A stretch of 64,000 nucleotides of DNA from Biscogniauxia marginata (Eukaryota; Ascomycota; Sordariomycetes; Xylariales; Xylariaceae), in assembly GCA_022695795.1 (NCBI GenBank), contig MU404055.1:868001-932000 (forward strand), in the 5' to 3' direction. Below, one piece after another: positions 23,518-37,289 of this stretch. Position 1 is the first letter of the stretch, and every line of letters starts with the position of its first letter. The notes below the pieces were generated by a model. That model searched no databases, had not been told where the DNA came from, and was given only the letters and a program-made list of their open reading frames with translations. Made by a program: the position numbers and the translations under genes.

Positions 23518-26501
23518 CTACTGGGACTTCTCGTGCTGGGTGGAGACACGCTGGAGTGAGACCACTGTGAAACATGTTAGTGCGAGATCCGCGAAACTAG
23601 GGGGGATGATATATAAACTTACCGAAATCCTCGAGCGAACGTTGCTTCTGGCTGCCCTTGGGCGACTTTCCGTGCATGAGGTTGTCGAATCCAACGCTAT
23701 CTTGGAGCATGTAGTAGATTCCGCCCATGACACAGAAGACACCGAAAGAGAAAATCCAGATACGGACAACGGCAACAATGTGAGTATAGCCACCGACAAA
23801 CCAACCCCAGATACAGAAGCAGGTGGCAAGGATGTCGACGACTAGGATGGCACCAGTGAGCTGCCACGAGGGGATAGAAGACCAGAAAGGACCATTGGCA
23901 CGAGTGATGAAGATGAGCCAGTTCTCAGTGAGAGAGATCTCAAGGAACAGAACTTCATCCATGACACCATTGTTCTGGACGATACCACCGTTCTCACCCT
24001 GAGCGTACATGGTAGTGACAGTAATCCAGGTACCGACAGCAAGGACGACACCGAGAAGGACGGACATACCCCAAAGCTTGGGAAGGTTCCACTTGACAGG
24101 GCTCATCGAGTAGGGGGCATTGTCGTAGGCGATTGCGAGAGTGGCAACATCAGCGAAGATGGCGATGAAGACAACCAACTCAATGTTGAGCGAACGGTTC
24201 AGAATGGCGATCCAAAGACCAAGGTAGATCTCCAAGTGGAGGGAAAGGGCAATACGATAGACAACGTAGGCGTACATGCGGTGGAAAATCTGTCGAGAAG
24301 TCTTGAGGGCGTCGATAATGGCACCGAGACCGGGGGCAAGGAAGACGATATCGGCAGCAGATCGAGCAGCGTCGGAGGCACCCTCGACAGCAATACCAGT
24401 ATCAGCCTTCTTCAACGACGGGGCATCATTGACACCATCACCAGTCATGGCAACGAGGTAGCCACGCTGCTGGAGAATCTCGACGACATTGTACTTGTGC
24501 TGGGGGAAAACTTCGGCGAAACCATCGGCAGCCTCGACGAAATCGTAAACCTCTGAACCGGGCATGTCACCGCCACCACCGAGACCGAGACGCTCAGCAT
24601 TGTACACGTTGGTGCCGAGACCAAGCTGGCGCGAAGTCTCACGAGCGATACCGACAGCATCACCAGTAAGCATCTTGATGGAGAGACCTAGGCGCTTGGC
24701 TTCGTTGATGGTTCGGGCAGTGTCGTGGCGAGGGGGGTCAGAGCAGGGCATAATGCCGAGAATCTCCCAGGCACCCTCACCTCGCTTGCGGGCAACACCC
24801 AGAGAACGGAAACCACGAGTGGCGAATTCAGCAACCTTGTTCTTGTAGGCCTGGTCAACCTCCTCAGGGATGGGGTGGTCTTCCTCAACGGTCTTCAGGA
24901 CAAAGAGAGGGGCACCCTTGACACAGGTGATGCGCTCACCCTGGGGAGACTCGACAACAGCGGTAACCTTCTTGGAGACGGGATCGAAGGGGAAGAACTC
25001 CTTAACAATGTACTTGGAGAGAACACCCTTGGCACGAGGATAGTATCGGAGAGACTTCAAGAAAGCCTTGTCGATGGCATCAATACCCTTCTTCTTGCGC
25101 GAGGCGGCAAGACAGGCAGTAAGCATGAGATCCTCAGGGTCGACACCGGCAACAGTGTAGGGTTCAGAGAGCGAAAGCTTGTTCTTGGTCAAGGTACCGG
25201 TCTTGTCAGAGCAGAGAATCTCGACACCAGCCAGAGACTCGATAGCCGAGAGCTTCTGAACAATGGCCTTCTTCTTGGCGAGGTAGGCAGCGCCAACAGC
25301 CATGGTGGTGGTAACGACGGCAGGGAGACCGACAGGGACACCAACAATGGTGATGGCCAGAGTGAAGCGGAGGATGTCAACAATGGGGTTGGAGCGGTAG
25401 AAGGAAGAAACCCAGACAACCAAGAGAGTGAGAATGACCAGGACCAGGAGAGTGGTACCAATGCCGTTGAGGACTTCAGTGAAGTGACCGGTACCGGCGG
25501 AAGCCTGGTTGACAAGAGCAGCAGCGCGACCGACGAATGTGTTGTCACCTGTAGCAGTAACAACGATAAAGGCCTCACCACGCTTGACAGCAGATGAAGC
25601 GAAACACTGGTCATTCTTGTGCTTGTCAACAGCGAGAGATTCACCCGTGATGGCAGACTGATCAACCTGGAGGAAGGCATCTTCGGTGACAATTCGGCCA
25701 TCGGCGGGAATGATGGTACCCTCCTCGACCTGAAGGATATCACCGGGGACAACCTGAGGAGCCTCTACTTCCTTGAGGGTACCATCACGGAGAACGACAG
25801 CCTTGAGGGCGAGCGTCTTCTTGAGCTCGTCGACAATGGAGCCAGCCTGGTATTCCTGGATGAAACCGACACAGGCGTTGAGAAGCAGAAGAGCACAGAT
25901 GACACCAAAGTCAACCCAATCTTCCAAACCAGCAGCGAGAACGGCAGCAGCCTCCATGACGAATTGGATAGGACCAACGAAGAAGCCCTGTTATTCACAT
26001 TCATTAGCTCTCAAATCCCGAGCAGACAGAAAGCAAGGTGAGTCAACTTACGAAGAACTTGAGAATCAGGTTCTCCTTCTCTTCCTTCATCTGGTTGAGA
26101 CCGTATTTGCGGCGGCGGTTTGTGACCTCAGCTGTTCTATGTTAGCAAAGTGATCAATGGCAACAAGCCCAAGCGCGCCTGGCGCACAAGGTAGGGCAGG
26201 GGAAATACTGACCCTCAGTAAGACCGACACGGGTATCGGTCTGGAGCATCTCATCAGGCACAACGCGACCGGTAGCAGCGGTGACTTCGCCCTCCTCCTC
26301 CTCGTCGAAGGCATTACCATCGTGGGATTCAAGGTCCTCAATCAGGGCGTCGATGTCCTCATCTTCTTCCTCGTCATCCTCACGCTTGTGCTTGGTGTCG
26401 CGGACGGGCTCCTCGTTGCGGTGTGCGGCCTTCTCATCGAAGTCGCCCGACTCGATGTTGGTGTTTAATGCCGGCGCGGCGGCAGCGTTGGACTCGGCCA
26501 T
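23518..26501 (-). CDS. PMA1: Plasma-membrane H+-ATPase
   Basis: This P3A-type proton pump creates the plasma-membrane proton gradient that drives nutrient uptake. Exons in minus order are 26501-26213, 26131-26052, 25987-23623 and 23564-23518, giving 926 aa (Neurospora PMA1 is 920). The acidic N-terminus ([20 protein letters not shown]) precedes [19 protein letters not shown]. The phosphorylation motif [11 protein letters not shown] lies near residue 380. TGES, KGAP, MLTGD and [20 protein letters not shown] are all intact. About ten membrane spans are visible, and the last 15-residue exon [15 protein letters not shown] is the regulatory tail with the phosphorylatable Ser/Thr pair. The first donor is GTCAGT. 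Codon use is strongly biased (very few TTA, CTA or TCA), as expected for an abundant protein, and this creates long spurious frames on the opposite strand. Confidence 0.98.
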
Positions 26502-29500
26502 GGTGGCGAGCTATCCGGAGTAACCAAGTTCTATTTGCCTCTAGGTGCAGGAAGTAATTATGGTAAAGAGGGATGGATGCGGATATGAGGATGTCCTAGG
26601 TGAAGAGGAAAAGTCGGCGACTGCCAGGGAGACCGGCTGGAATGCTACTAGGTGTAGGTAAGATTGATGTTGTGGGAGAAATGTTTATCGGCGAGGTGAA
26701 TGACACAAACCCAGTAGGCAGGTAGGGTTAGGCGTGTGAGTGTTGACGAGGCACCAGCGTAAATGACCTTGGGAAATTGGCGAGTCGGACTTGAAAGTCA
26801 AGAACGCGGTGAGGTAGGAAGGGGAGAAAAAAGAGGCGGCGCTTACTGCGTGGGTTGAGCTTCTTATAACAAGAGAAGACTCAAGGTGCGAAAGAGAGCT
26901 CAATGGAACTCTGGTGGAAACCTGGTAGCCGTGGTAGCCACAGTGTGCCCTGCCCCACATGTACCTTGTAGAGTTCCCGCGACCTTGTGGCCTTGACCTG
27001 ACTATGTACTGCCGATACCTTGCTCTTAGTGATGTAGCAGGCTTCGTCGACAGGAAGATGCACCCTTCGAGAGGAGCTGCGAAGGTATAAATGGAAAACC
27101 TGGACGTTTGAGGGTAATTGTCTGCCAGAGTGCATGCATTCACGCTTCTTCAGTTTTCTCCGGTATGCTTGTGCATTGTTCTGCGATTGTTCTCTGGAAT
27201 TTTTCCACGTCCAGGTACATGTACCTAGATGTTTATTGACATGAGAAACTGACTAAGGTACCGCCTGCAGGGGTAGCTAGACACAGTAGGAGCTAGCTCT
27301 ATATTACTGTGTTGCAAAAACAATTAGCAGCAAAGCTCTGGCCACCATTCTCTTCAGTGCAATAATCGCGCATTGCGACCAATGACGACAGCGTGCGCTG
27401 AGCATTTTCGACTTTCACTTGCGTGCAAACACGGATGTGGATGATTTTTTATTTCTCATTAAATATATGGACATGTGTTCAAATCTATTCATATTTTGCA
27501 ATTGAGCTTGTTTGAGCCGCAGGGCACCGTCAATGGGCTGCTGTTAACAAGCTTCCGTGTGCATTGTTTTGATTAGAATTTTTCCCTATCAAAAAAAATC
27601 AAGGTTGCGTGAGCTCTGCAAACCGACAGCACGGTCGTCGCAAAAACCATGACCATAATGGCATGGGCTCCTTAACCGTGGGCCGGGCCACCCATGCAGT
27701 GTACCCTTGCTTGCTATTCACAGTGTGATGGGCCACGGCTCGCTGGACTGGATCCGCGAGTCGCAAATCGGCCGTGTGCAGACTGTGCACGCACTGTAGC
27801 TGCATTGGTACATTGCATTATATTACATTACATATATGCTGAGTTGTGCTTGTGCATGTGGTGCAAACATAACAATGAGTTATTTTCCGAGGCATATCCA
27901 ATTTATCTGTAGGCCTTGGAAGCCTGCCGATCCCTCCACGACGAATTGTTTCTCCAGTTTGTTTCATTACAACGCCTAGAGACACTATTTACAGCACCAA
28001 GCCCACTATTGTGAAGATTAAGTTGTGCTGAATGGGGACAACTAAGGTACATAATGTACGTATTATATGTAGTGTATGCAAGTGTGTCGGTATGTACATA
28101 CACTTAATTAGGTACCTAATAAGGTATGATATGTAGGAGCTAGCAATCACCATGGCTATACTCCATATCATAGATATACGGATGGGGGTATTAGTGGAGT
28201 TTGGGGGGTCGGTTGCTGGGCGAGAGGGAAAAAAAAGAAAAGCAAAAAAGAAAAAAGAGTTAGTGAGACAACAGGAGCTCTAACCCAGCACGTCTTCGAG
28301 AAATGGGATCAAATGACAACGGCAGTGGTAGCAATCCTTACGACAGCAAGTGGCTTATCGCCATACGTCATGGGACCCAATCCCGCATTTTTTCCGTATT
28401 ACCCCAGAGGAAGGACCACAGATCACAGACCACATTGTGCTGGAGCGTAGTTGGTTGCAGTTGCCAATCGTGCTTGGTCGAAGCTCGCTGCCCGCCGGTC
28501 ATTTTCTGCTCAGATTTTTTATTTCCCTCAAGACGCTTCACACCGATAGCCATTTTGCCTCTACAGAGCGAAGCTCGGTCAAAATGCACTCGCGCTTCCG
28601 CCCTCGCATTCGCTCGGTATAGCCGTTGCTCCACATAATTCAGACACCTTTTAGCCGCATAAGTCTCGTTCTTCTTCTGTCCTGTGATATGAGTGCATTC
28701 TCAAATCTCTGACATCCGCTCGCCCTGCTCACTTGCCACGCCGCCAGCCTCCCATCGAACTTGTCGTGCTAGCCGGCTATCAGAATACCCCAAGCGCGGA
28801 CAAGGTTAACACTTCTCCAGCAATTGGGGGGGGGGAGGAGACCGAGGAGTGTTAGTGTACGGGTATCCAAGCCAAGGCCTGCTGGGATTACACGATCGTC
28901 CACCCAAGACAATTCGTCTTCTGGGCTCAGAATGCGTGCGGTAGGCCTCGATATGCCGGCTTGGCCTGGTACGTAGGTATCTGTGCAGCGCGCCAGCTCG
29001 TGCTCCTGAATGAAGCCTCGCATTGCGCTCAGTGGTTTGTTTCATAGGAATCCGCACGTCTAATTACTGTGTATGCAGCTTAACCCGCAGCGTCGCATTT
29101 CCGTCCGGATACAGCCCATTACGATAGCTCCCCGTGCAGATGTATTAGAGACCTCCACGACGGCATTCTCGCCAATCACCTGTGCGCAAAAGAGAAATTA
29201 CTACTATCGCATTCGCGAAGCAGGGGTCCGGTTTCTGATGTGATTGCGCTAGAGCTAAAGCCTCGCAGCTCATAAGAAAAAAAAGCGCTCCGCCGTTAGT
29301 GGGCATTAGCATGGCTGGGATTCACTGTATAATGAAATAAGGACAGTGCTAGACCGGGGTCAGTTTCCACTGGGAGGATCTGAGGATCGAGCGGCTCGAG
29401 TCGCTAACAAAAATTTCCCATTTCGCGACCTCCACGCCGACGTCTGTCACTGGTCAATGGCTCTTTACTCGGACATTATGCGGTGTCTCTCAGGTACACT

Positions 29501-31108
29501 TTCCGATTTGTTTACCTCGCCATATCACCTGCTCGCGTTTCCGAGCAAAACCGGCTTATCTATACGCATAGACGCCAATCTAGGTGGTATTATTTCATCC
29601 ATCCGGAGCGGATCTATCTAGGTATCTATTTGCAGCTGTGTCCATCACCTCACCGTTACCTTAGTTGCTCATAGTATGGCGTACATGACACCTGCCTACC
29701 GCCGAATTGAGTCAGATAATCTGTCGTACACGTAAGGGCGCGCCGCGGCTGAGTCGTAGATAGACGCGGTGGATGTGCAACCAACAACCACCTACTAGTA
29801 CTAGGTAGTCAGGCCAGCACGCGGTCGTTGGTAGAGCAAGGGCCCTTGCAGCTGTTGTATCTATCGATGAAACCTGGACCAAAGCTTGGTTGTGGAAGCT
29901 TGAACAAGACTATCAAGTCCGTCTATTCCCTCACCGCCATCGGCCGGCCTACTCTTTTGCGAAACCATCGTCGCTCGCGTCCGCGGTTGTAAAAAAGGCC
30001 CTCGAAGCCGGATTGCTTCCGAGTCAGGGTCTCTCCCCACTGGCGCCGTGATAAGCGCCCACTGTCGAGAACTCTTTGCGTTCAGATTAGGCTATGGAAC
30101 TACCTACCGGAATCTTGGGTCGATGACTTTCTATCCATTTAAGCATATGGGCTTTCTTTTTGGCCTTTTTTCCAGTCCGCCGGGTCCGGGAAGGTTCTGT
30201 TAAGTATATGTCATTCTAGAAGCCAGATCTAGATTCTCTAGATGGCCCTAAAGTCAAAAATAGAAACCTTCTCGCGTTGAAGGGTCCCCCAGTTTCCGTC
30301 TTGGGTTGTACCTTAGGTAGTGGACGTCAAAAGGACGAAAGCTTATCCGCCGCCGTCTAGTTAACTTCTCTCGTGCTAACGGTACTCTACACGCTTGCTC
30401 CCGCAGTCAACGTACTTAGAGTCTACATTGATAGCATACTGTATAAAAAAGAGGTATCTCTCCCTATGGTCCAAGAATAGCTGGAGCCGGGCTGCAAACC
30501 CCAGGGTCATCGCAGATCGATCTAAACCCATGGCACGCCAAGGTATTGCTTCTCCCGGAATGCAGCTCATGTACGCAAGTGCTGAAGATGTCGCGGCAAT
30601 CGATCAGATAGAGGGTAGAGGGTTGAACGTTTAGGTAGTACAAGATACAGCCTGTTGCGATATGTAGCAGTACATCGATCTACGACGCTCTCTCTACGGT
30701 GCAAGACGCGGTCCAAGACATTCCTCTATCTTTGACCCAATATGCCAAGCAACTCGACATCACACTGTGAACCCCTATAGCGATGACTTGGTAAAAAAAT
30801 TTTGTGTTCTGACATACATACCTAACCTACTCCCTCTCGGTCATCCAAAGCCGCCTAGACAAGCGACCAACGGTAGCGGGCTTGGCTCTCGGCTCTCCAG
30901 TTGTCGCTCGCCAAGCCCTTATCCCTTTTTTTCTTCTTTCGCAATACCGCTCTTATCAGGGTGGAAAAAGCCAAGAGTGCTAAGGCCAGCTAGATGACGA
31001 TGATCTCCAGGTTTTCTGCCCCATATACTCCATTCTGTCGAGCGAAATCCTCCGCGTGGGAAGGGAAGAAAAAAAGGAAAAAGCAATGAAAATCACACTA
31101 CTACATGT

Positions 31109-31139
31109 ACATACATACATACATACATACATACATACA
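31109..31139. repeat. (ACAT)n microsatellite
   Basis: About 7.5 uninterrupted ACAT units in the gene-free stretch upstream of pma1. Confidence 0.9.
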
Positions 31140-32945
31140 AACGACGGCCGTAAGCTTGACCATGGGAGAGAGCGATTAGGCCGTAACTCGGCCAAGGCCC
31201 TGACGGAGATAGATGATTTAAAGCTACGGGAAACGAATCTGTGGTTCAATTTTTTTTTCCCGCTCTAATTCCCAGCAATCGACCGTCCGCATACCGCATC
31301 TACGTGCCGCTGCAGGGCTCCGGGTAGGATGTGTGTACCAATGTTGCGTAGGTTTACCGTATGGAGCATCTTGCCAAGCCGCCCTCTCCCCGTGAAAGTC
31401 AACGACGTCCAACTATCGGTAGATAGCCTCGTCAGGGCGAGCGGCTGGGATCATCTCCGCAGCCCTGCCATGCTCTGCCTTGCCCTACCTAGGTAGGTGT
31501 GTAGGCGCTCATCCTCAACCCCATTTCGTCAGCCCGGGAACGCGTTGCCCATCCGTACGGGAGGCGCCTCCCTTCTCGGTCAGGGGATCTTCGCCTATGG
31601 GGTTTTCGTTTCCTTCCGCCGGAAAAGGCCTCTTCACCTCAGCCAAGAAAGCTATGCCAAGGCTTTTTGGGGACAGGATACATACAAACGGATAAGTGGT
31701 CCCCTCCCCCCGGCCCACCGAAAGAGACATTGCTGTCTTATTAGCATCAGTACGGACCGTTTCCGGCGGCTCGGCAGGAGAGAGAAATGAATACGGAGCC
31801 AAGCCATTGGGGGAGGGGCGGGGGAAAGTAATCGCATTCTTCTGCTGCAAGTGCCCCGGATTCTCTCTCGCCCAGCAGGACGGGGAATGGACAGATGGAT
31901 GGCATTCAATCTTCTTCTTCATCGTCTTCGTCGGCCATCGCGTCGCGACGTGTCTAGTTACGTGTGTCTCCCCTCCAAGGCCGGTCTTGGCACATATATG
32001 GCTGCCAAGGCCCGATTTACATGTATCCTACATAATGTTTGAATCTATCTATCTTGGGAGACCGGCATTGGCTTCGCCACAAGGCATATTACACGTATAT
32101 GTAGCACATAGATTAGGAACACCGATGCATCTATTATCTCATGTCTCGTCCTAATAGCAAGGGCAATCACTTTCAAGTCGTCGTCGTCGTCTTCCTCATC
32201 GGTTTCATCAGCCAGGAAGCTTGGCTCTCGACTATCTATGGCTGTCTGGAAAAATTATCATGGGAAAGTGACATGCGCTGACGCTACCTACGTTAGCCAT
32301 TGCTTGGCAGCGGGATCCCTGTGGGCCAATGCCTTCATCGCCAGCCGCCAATCTTTAGCAACTACGCTCGGTAGTTGGATGACTTCCGGAAGGGCAGCTT
32401 CCAGAATGAGAAACTATCGTCAACCTGCTGATGTGAACGCGACGCTCTGGGTTTGTCTAAGCCAACGGCATTCGTAACTTTCCAAGACCCCAAGACTCTT
32501 CTTATAAATAGCCGGTTTCAATAATTAGGTAGTCTTACTCGCACATCACATATCTAGAACATGGAGTACGTAGAATAAATGCCTGCGTCTCTTGGCAAGG
32601 CCAAGCACATGGTAAACAACATCGTTAATCGCCATTCGCCATTCGCCATTCATCCATATTCTGTCTCACGACAGATCATCGTTTTCCCTAGGGATACCCA
32701 GCGTGGGCGCCAGTTTGGCAGATGAGCCTGCAAAGGGAAAGAAGGAAAGGCAGATCCGATGCGTAAAAATAGGACACAAAAGATAGTTGCTTCAATGATC
32801 GTCCTTGGTAGACGACACAACACGACTAGTTCCTCGTATACTTAGGAAGACAATCTCTTCTGTGCCTTATTTTACATACCTCGCCCACCAACCCGATTTC
32901 GATACAATTTCCCTCTTTCCCAGGTCCCCGTCCCAACCGACCTGT

Positions 32946-32967
32946 GCTCTCTCTCTCTCTCTCTCTC
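32946..32967. repeat. (CT)11 microsatellite
   Basis: An uninterrupted CT run of about 22 nt in non-coding DNA. Confidence 0.85.
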
Positions 32968-33208
32968 CCCTCGGAAATCTAGGAAGAAAGGGACGAGGCG
33001 GCTTCCGAATAGAAGGGAAACAATATTATTTTTTAGCCATGTCTCTATCGTATCGTATAACTAGTACTAGTAAAGAAAGGGAAATCCAAAGGCAATTTCG
33101 TAGTCTCTGGCTAGGCCTCGTTAGTTTCAAATGCCGTTTGTTTTATTACCTATCCCCACGTGGGATTCCTACCTAGGATTCCCTTCCCATAGCTTTAAGC
33201 GCGGTGCC

Positions 33209-33211
<3 letters not shown>

Positions 33212-33247
<36 letters not shown>
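33212..33247. repeat. (GCT)12 trinucleotide repeat
   Basis: Twelve GCT units sit in a short open frame that would encode poly-Ala. Flanking sequence shows no protein features, so I treat the run as a non-coding microsatellite. Confidence 0.85.
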
Positions 33248-33249
<2 letters not shown>

Positions 33250-34871
33250 TCTGGTACCGATTCACTACCAGGACCAGATCCAAACTGTGAAGATCGCCCG
33301 ATTAAAAAAGCAAAGGATGCTCGCTGCATCGATCTATGGGATTGCCGTAGATCCTACTGACATAACTTAGGTTAGGTCAGAGCCCTTTTCATTTCTCTCT
33401 TCCCGTTATTTATGTACCTTAGTCGACATCGTGGTTTCCTTGCCGTCATCACGACACCAAGGGGTTGTTCAGCGGGTTCCATACATCCCCTCCCGCAATT
33501 GACAGGCATGACTTAATTACGTACATTTGAACCGCCCCCGAAAGTCCGCAGCCTCGCAACGATGTAGCCAGACTGCATATGTATATGTAAACAACGTCAA
33601 TTAAGTACCTAACCTGATCGATCCGGCCATGTTCTATTGTTGTCTTCGGTAATCAATGGACATAACGGAATACCTACCTCCTACCTACATACCCGCAGTG
33701 CCAACCTCATCTCACACGATACCCCGACCCCAAACCACGGCCTCTAGAGTCAGTGGGGGGCGTAGGTTACATAGATTATCCAATACCGGCTCCCCTGGCA
33801 TTGAATCATGACATGATATGCTCAGAACCATCACCGACAAAACGACCCAAAAAGCCTCAACTCCAAATTAATTGTGTAAGTGCGTGCGTATATCTTAGTG
33901 TAAGAATGCCTCCCCCCGCCCCCACGTGAATACCTACAGGTCCGTGAGGCCTAGCATCACAAAGGAACCGAATGCCATAAACTGGGTAATGCTTTCCCTC
34001 TTTCCCGCTTCTACGTAACAAGTTTAGAATAAACAACCTCCCCAAAAAAAAGAAAAGAAGGAATAGCTACCTACCTCTATGTATATTTATAGTTGTTGTA
34101 TGTATGCATGTATGAGTTATTAATAGTGTGTGTGAGAGAGAGAAGAAGAGGTGGTGGGGCGGATGAAGACATCAAACCTATCACAACGACCCTACGAATA
34201 ATTTGACAACGTTAACACCTACTCTATTCTCTAGTTCCTCTTATTTTACTTTTATTTCATTGCGTATTTCTGCAAATTTGACACCCCATACTCTAATTTC
34301 TCTGATATCGTCACCATTCTGACCACTTTTATTATTTTTATTATTTTAGTGACGAGGTACTTCAAAGTAACTTATTAAACTCATACGTCCCAGAGAAGAC
34401 ACGAGTGTAAATAAGGTGTTTGCTTATACATTACAACACAGGACTATTTCTACATAGGAAGTAGGCATGTGCGCATATATGAATTGGCTATAAGCCGAGT
34501 AAGCGGATACATTTATAATTTCGGCATGTGGGTGGCAGGAACCGCGTTTCTATGAGTTCCCGACACGCAATAGCTCAACCTTGTTTTCATGAACTAGATC
34601 TTACTGTTCCCAGACTTGTCAAAGTATTATGCGATACTTCAAAAGAGGTTCTATTTAGATACTGGGTTTCTCTACATGTGAGATCCGCAACCAGGACCAA
34701 AGCTTTTGAGGCTTACAAGACACTCGGGATACCCTGCCCGGGATAATATGGGTTCATAGTGTTGAAGCTGATAAAAGAAGGGAACATGTCTATATCAATG
34801 CAGAACAAAATCATTTCAGCCGTTGACCTCCCGTTGTTCCGGGAGCATAAGCAAATCCGTCTAAACGCCGC

Positions 34872-36065
34872 CTAATGCTTCGCCGTGACCTTCTCACCCG
34901 TGAGCTTCTCTACGTAGCTCTTTGCCCTATATTTAGAATCTTGTCTTAGCATCCAAGTCACGCATGATCCGAGAAGAATACATAGAGGGTGGAGGGATGG
35001 TGGGGAAGATGGAGAAACTCACATGTCACCAATAGCCACCATGCAAACCGTCTGCCAAACGCCTAGCCCGATACGCGGCGCAACGCCACGGTACAATCCC
35101 TTGATGCCGTTGGTCTGGTAAATGTACTTCATAGTGTTCCCGACTGTCATCTTCTTCGGTCGGTTGGGGTCCTCCTTCTTGCTTTGCATCTCCACCCGGA
35201 TAACCTCGATGGGCTGATTCCAGGCGGACAGACCACCACCTAGAGCCGAGGCGGTGATCTTCTCCAAAGCGCCCAGCTTCTCTCCTTCCTCCTTACCGGT
35301 AGCCCGGCGGATGCCCTGCTCCGCGAGACGAGAAAGACCGAATCGCGAACCCCAGTTCGTCATCTGGCGGATGGCGACGGCGTTCACACCCTTGTTGATA
35401 CCCCGAATGCCTTCCTTGCGGTAGATGTCCATGAAGGTGGCAAAGGTGCTCGGGGGCTTGACGCCGGAGGCGGCGAGCTTGTGCTGAGTGATTTCGACCG
35501 TCTTCATGCAGGTACAGAACCCCATGGTAGCATAAGCTTGAGCGACACCACCGGTCACGCCACCGATGATACCACCGCCGAAGTCCGAGGCACCGGCAAC
35601 CCGCGCATAGTATTCAGCTTCGGAGGCGACGAAGAGCAGAACGGCACCCTTGGTGGAGGCCTCGATCCAGGCCCAAGGAATGAGACCTTGGTAGACTGCG
35701 ATGTGGTAACGCGGTTAGCGAGAAGGTCCCGAGACTACAGGTAAGAGCGTGGATCACGAAGTAAGGGATACTAACAGCCTAGGGGACCTCCACGGCCCCA
35801 GATACGACCCAATGCTCCAGCAAAGGAGTCACTTCGGTTCGCGGCCATGGTGGTCTTGACGACCTCCAAAGGCTGGCCCCTTTTCCCTAGAGTTAGCGAT
35901 CACCACATCTAGGCATAGACAGACGGAAGAAGTTGCTTACAGGGTCGTGACCTCGAAGAGGTTGAGACCGGCGCCGAGCAACAAGTTGGAGAACTTGATG
36001 GGCTTCTTCTCAGGCCTCTTCTCCGTCAGGGGAGGGGGCACACCGGCGGTGGTAGCAGCGGACAT
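34872..36065 (-). CDS. YHM2: Mitochondrial citrate/2-oxoglutarate carrier YHM2
   Basis: This inner-membrane carrier exchanges mitochondrial citrate for cytosolic 2-oxoglutarate and feeds cytosolic acetyl-CoA and NADPH supply. Exons in minus order are 36065-35941, 35879-35776, 35695-35023 and 34926-34872, giving 318 aa (yeast 315). Blocks shared with yeast Yhm2 run through the whole protein: FSNLLLGAGLNLFEVTTLGQ, PLEVVKTTMAANR, YQGLIPWAWIEASTKGAV, MGFCTCMKTVEITQHK, EGIRGINKGVNAVAIRQMTN, NQPIEVIRVEMQSKKEDPN and the end EKVTAKH. Intron 1 (35940-35880) must end at an AAAAG acceptor, because the nearer CTCTAG, only a few nt after the CTAAC branch point, would break the frame. The gene lies about 1.2 kb downstream of citrate synthase on the same strand, so the enzyme and the exporter of its product are neighbours. 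Confidence 0.96.
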
Positions 36066-37289
36066 GGCTCGGTGTCGTTATTGAAAAAAGGGGGCCTGAC
36101 CAAGGCAACCGGGTGCTTCTTCGCAAAAAAAAAAAGGGGGGGGGGGGCAGACGAATGGGAGGGGGAGTTGGGAAAGATGGAAGTCGGATCGTGAGGCTTA
36201 GCGAAAGGTGTCGAGGAGATAATAAGCGCAGGCAACGAGGAGCTCCGGTACGGAGAGAGGTTGGGTCGGACAAAGCTAGGTCGGATAATCTCTTAGATGA
36301 ACTCTGATTGGTGTCGGGGTATGCAATCCTGTTCCCGATCGGTGGTCAGCAGCGAGAACAGAACCTCGGAGACATGTGCATGGGCTTCAGCACTTAGTAC
36401 CGAGCGAGATGTGTTCCAACTGTGGAGAATATCTCTTCCTATTGATGTATTGTATTTAATCGACGAGATTGGGTCTTGACTTACACGCTTTCTATCCGTC
36501 TTTATTGTCGTGTTCCCTTCTAAGTTGTCAAGAACATGGAGGAAGTTAGTTGAACTTAGTAAGTCGGGGATTATTGTTGGATGTACCTAAGCTTACCTAC
36601 ATGTAGAAGAGTTTTGTGGCCGGTAACACAAGATAGGTACTTTTGCACTACACTAGCTACAGGCTCCTTTGCCCAATAGTCCCGACCTTGTTGGAGCCGA
36701 CCGTGTCGGTTCTTTCCCTCAACAATTGCTTAGGTCCCCCTGTTGACGCCCCAGACCGCCCGCCTGTCCATTTTCTTGCGCCCCCATCGACTATCCATGT
36801 CCCGTGCTCAACACTCCGGACTTTCCCCAAAGGGTACAGACCTGAGTATCGGTATCGGTACGGACATCCCGTCTCCAGTTTGGTCAACTTTGCCGAAACG
36901 ACCACCCTCTTGTTCCTTCAATTGAACTCTCGTGAGTGCTCTAGGAGTTGCGATTCGTGACGATAGACAGCGCACGGCGATCCCCCCAAAATTGTAACTT
37001 TAAGTTGTATATGTAATTTCTATCGAGCGGAGATGAAACTTGTCGCAAAGCAAGCATGGGGGAACAGAACAATAAGTACCGTAAATGGCCACATTACACA
37101 CATCTATACGAGCAAGGAAAAACAAAAACACAACCATGCTATACTATTTGTACATGCGCCAGCTTTTTGGTATCATTAGGAGCATTTCTATCTCATTCCC
37201 CCACTTGATACACCACTGTCCCTAGTAGCCCTGTCTATGTCGTGGAACCTCGTCTCTGGAATAAAAGAAAATGCAACCCGACATTCCCC
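36066..37289. other. Intergenic: yhm2 promoter and citrate synthase 3' region
   Basis: No gene is seen. An A-run directly followed by a G-run (about 36126-36148) lies 60 bp upstream of the yhm2 start. The rest is unremarkable. Confidence 0.6.
36126..36148. repeat. Poly-A/poly-G purine tract in the yhm2 promoter
   Basis: About 11 A followed by about 12 G on the plus strand, just upstream of the yhm2 start codon. It is likely to exclude nucleosomes or vary in length. Confidence 0.8.

Larger units (their letters stand above)
26502..34871. other. 8.4-kb gene-free stretch upstream of pma1
   Basis: I can support no gene. The longest open frames (for example 28303-28638, 31515-31922, 31696-32154 and 32805-33176) are composition-like and show no domain, splice logic or codon bias. 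The stretch holds the pma1 5' leader and promoter at its left end and the yhm2 3' flank at its right end. In between are microsatellites (TACA at 31109-31139, CT at 32946-32967, GCT at 33212-33247), many TAGGTA/TACCTA copies and T-rich tracts. No obvious LTR, terminal inverted repeat or transposase motif was found by eye. A decayed element or non-coding transcripts cannot be excluded. Confidence 0.55.

Noticed and set aside
24725..25597. 290-codon open frame on the plus strand opposite pma1, with others at 25619-26041 and 24236-24556
   Set aside because: These are shadows created by the strong codon bias of pma1 (near absence of TTA, CTA and TCA codons). They lack domains, and pma1 explains the DNA.
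28303..28638. 111-codon open frame in the gene-poor stretch, with overlapping frames on both strands
   Set aside because: No domain, no splice partners and no codon bias; length is within chance at this GC content.
33131..33370. 79-codon frame encoding a poly-Ala run
   Set aside because: The frame exists because of the GCT microsatellite; flanks are not protein-like.
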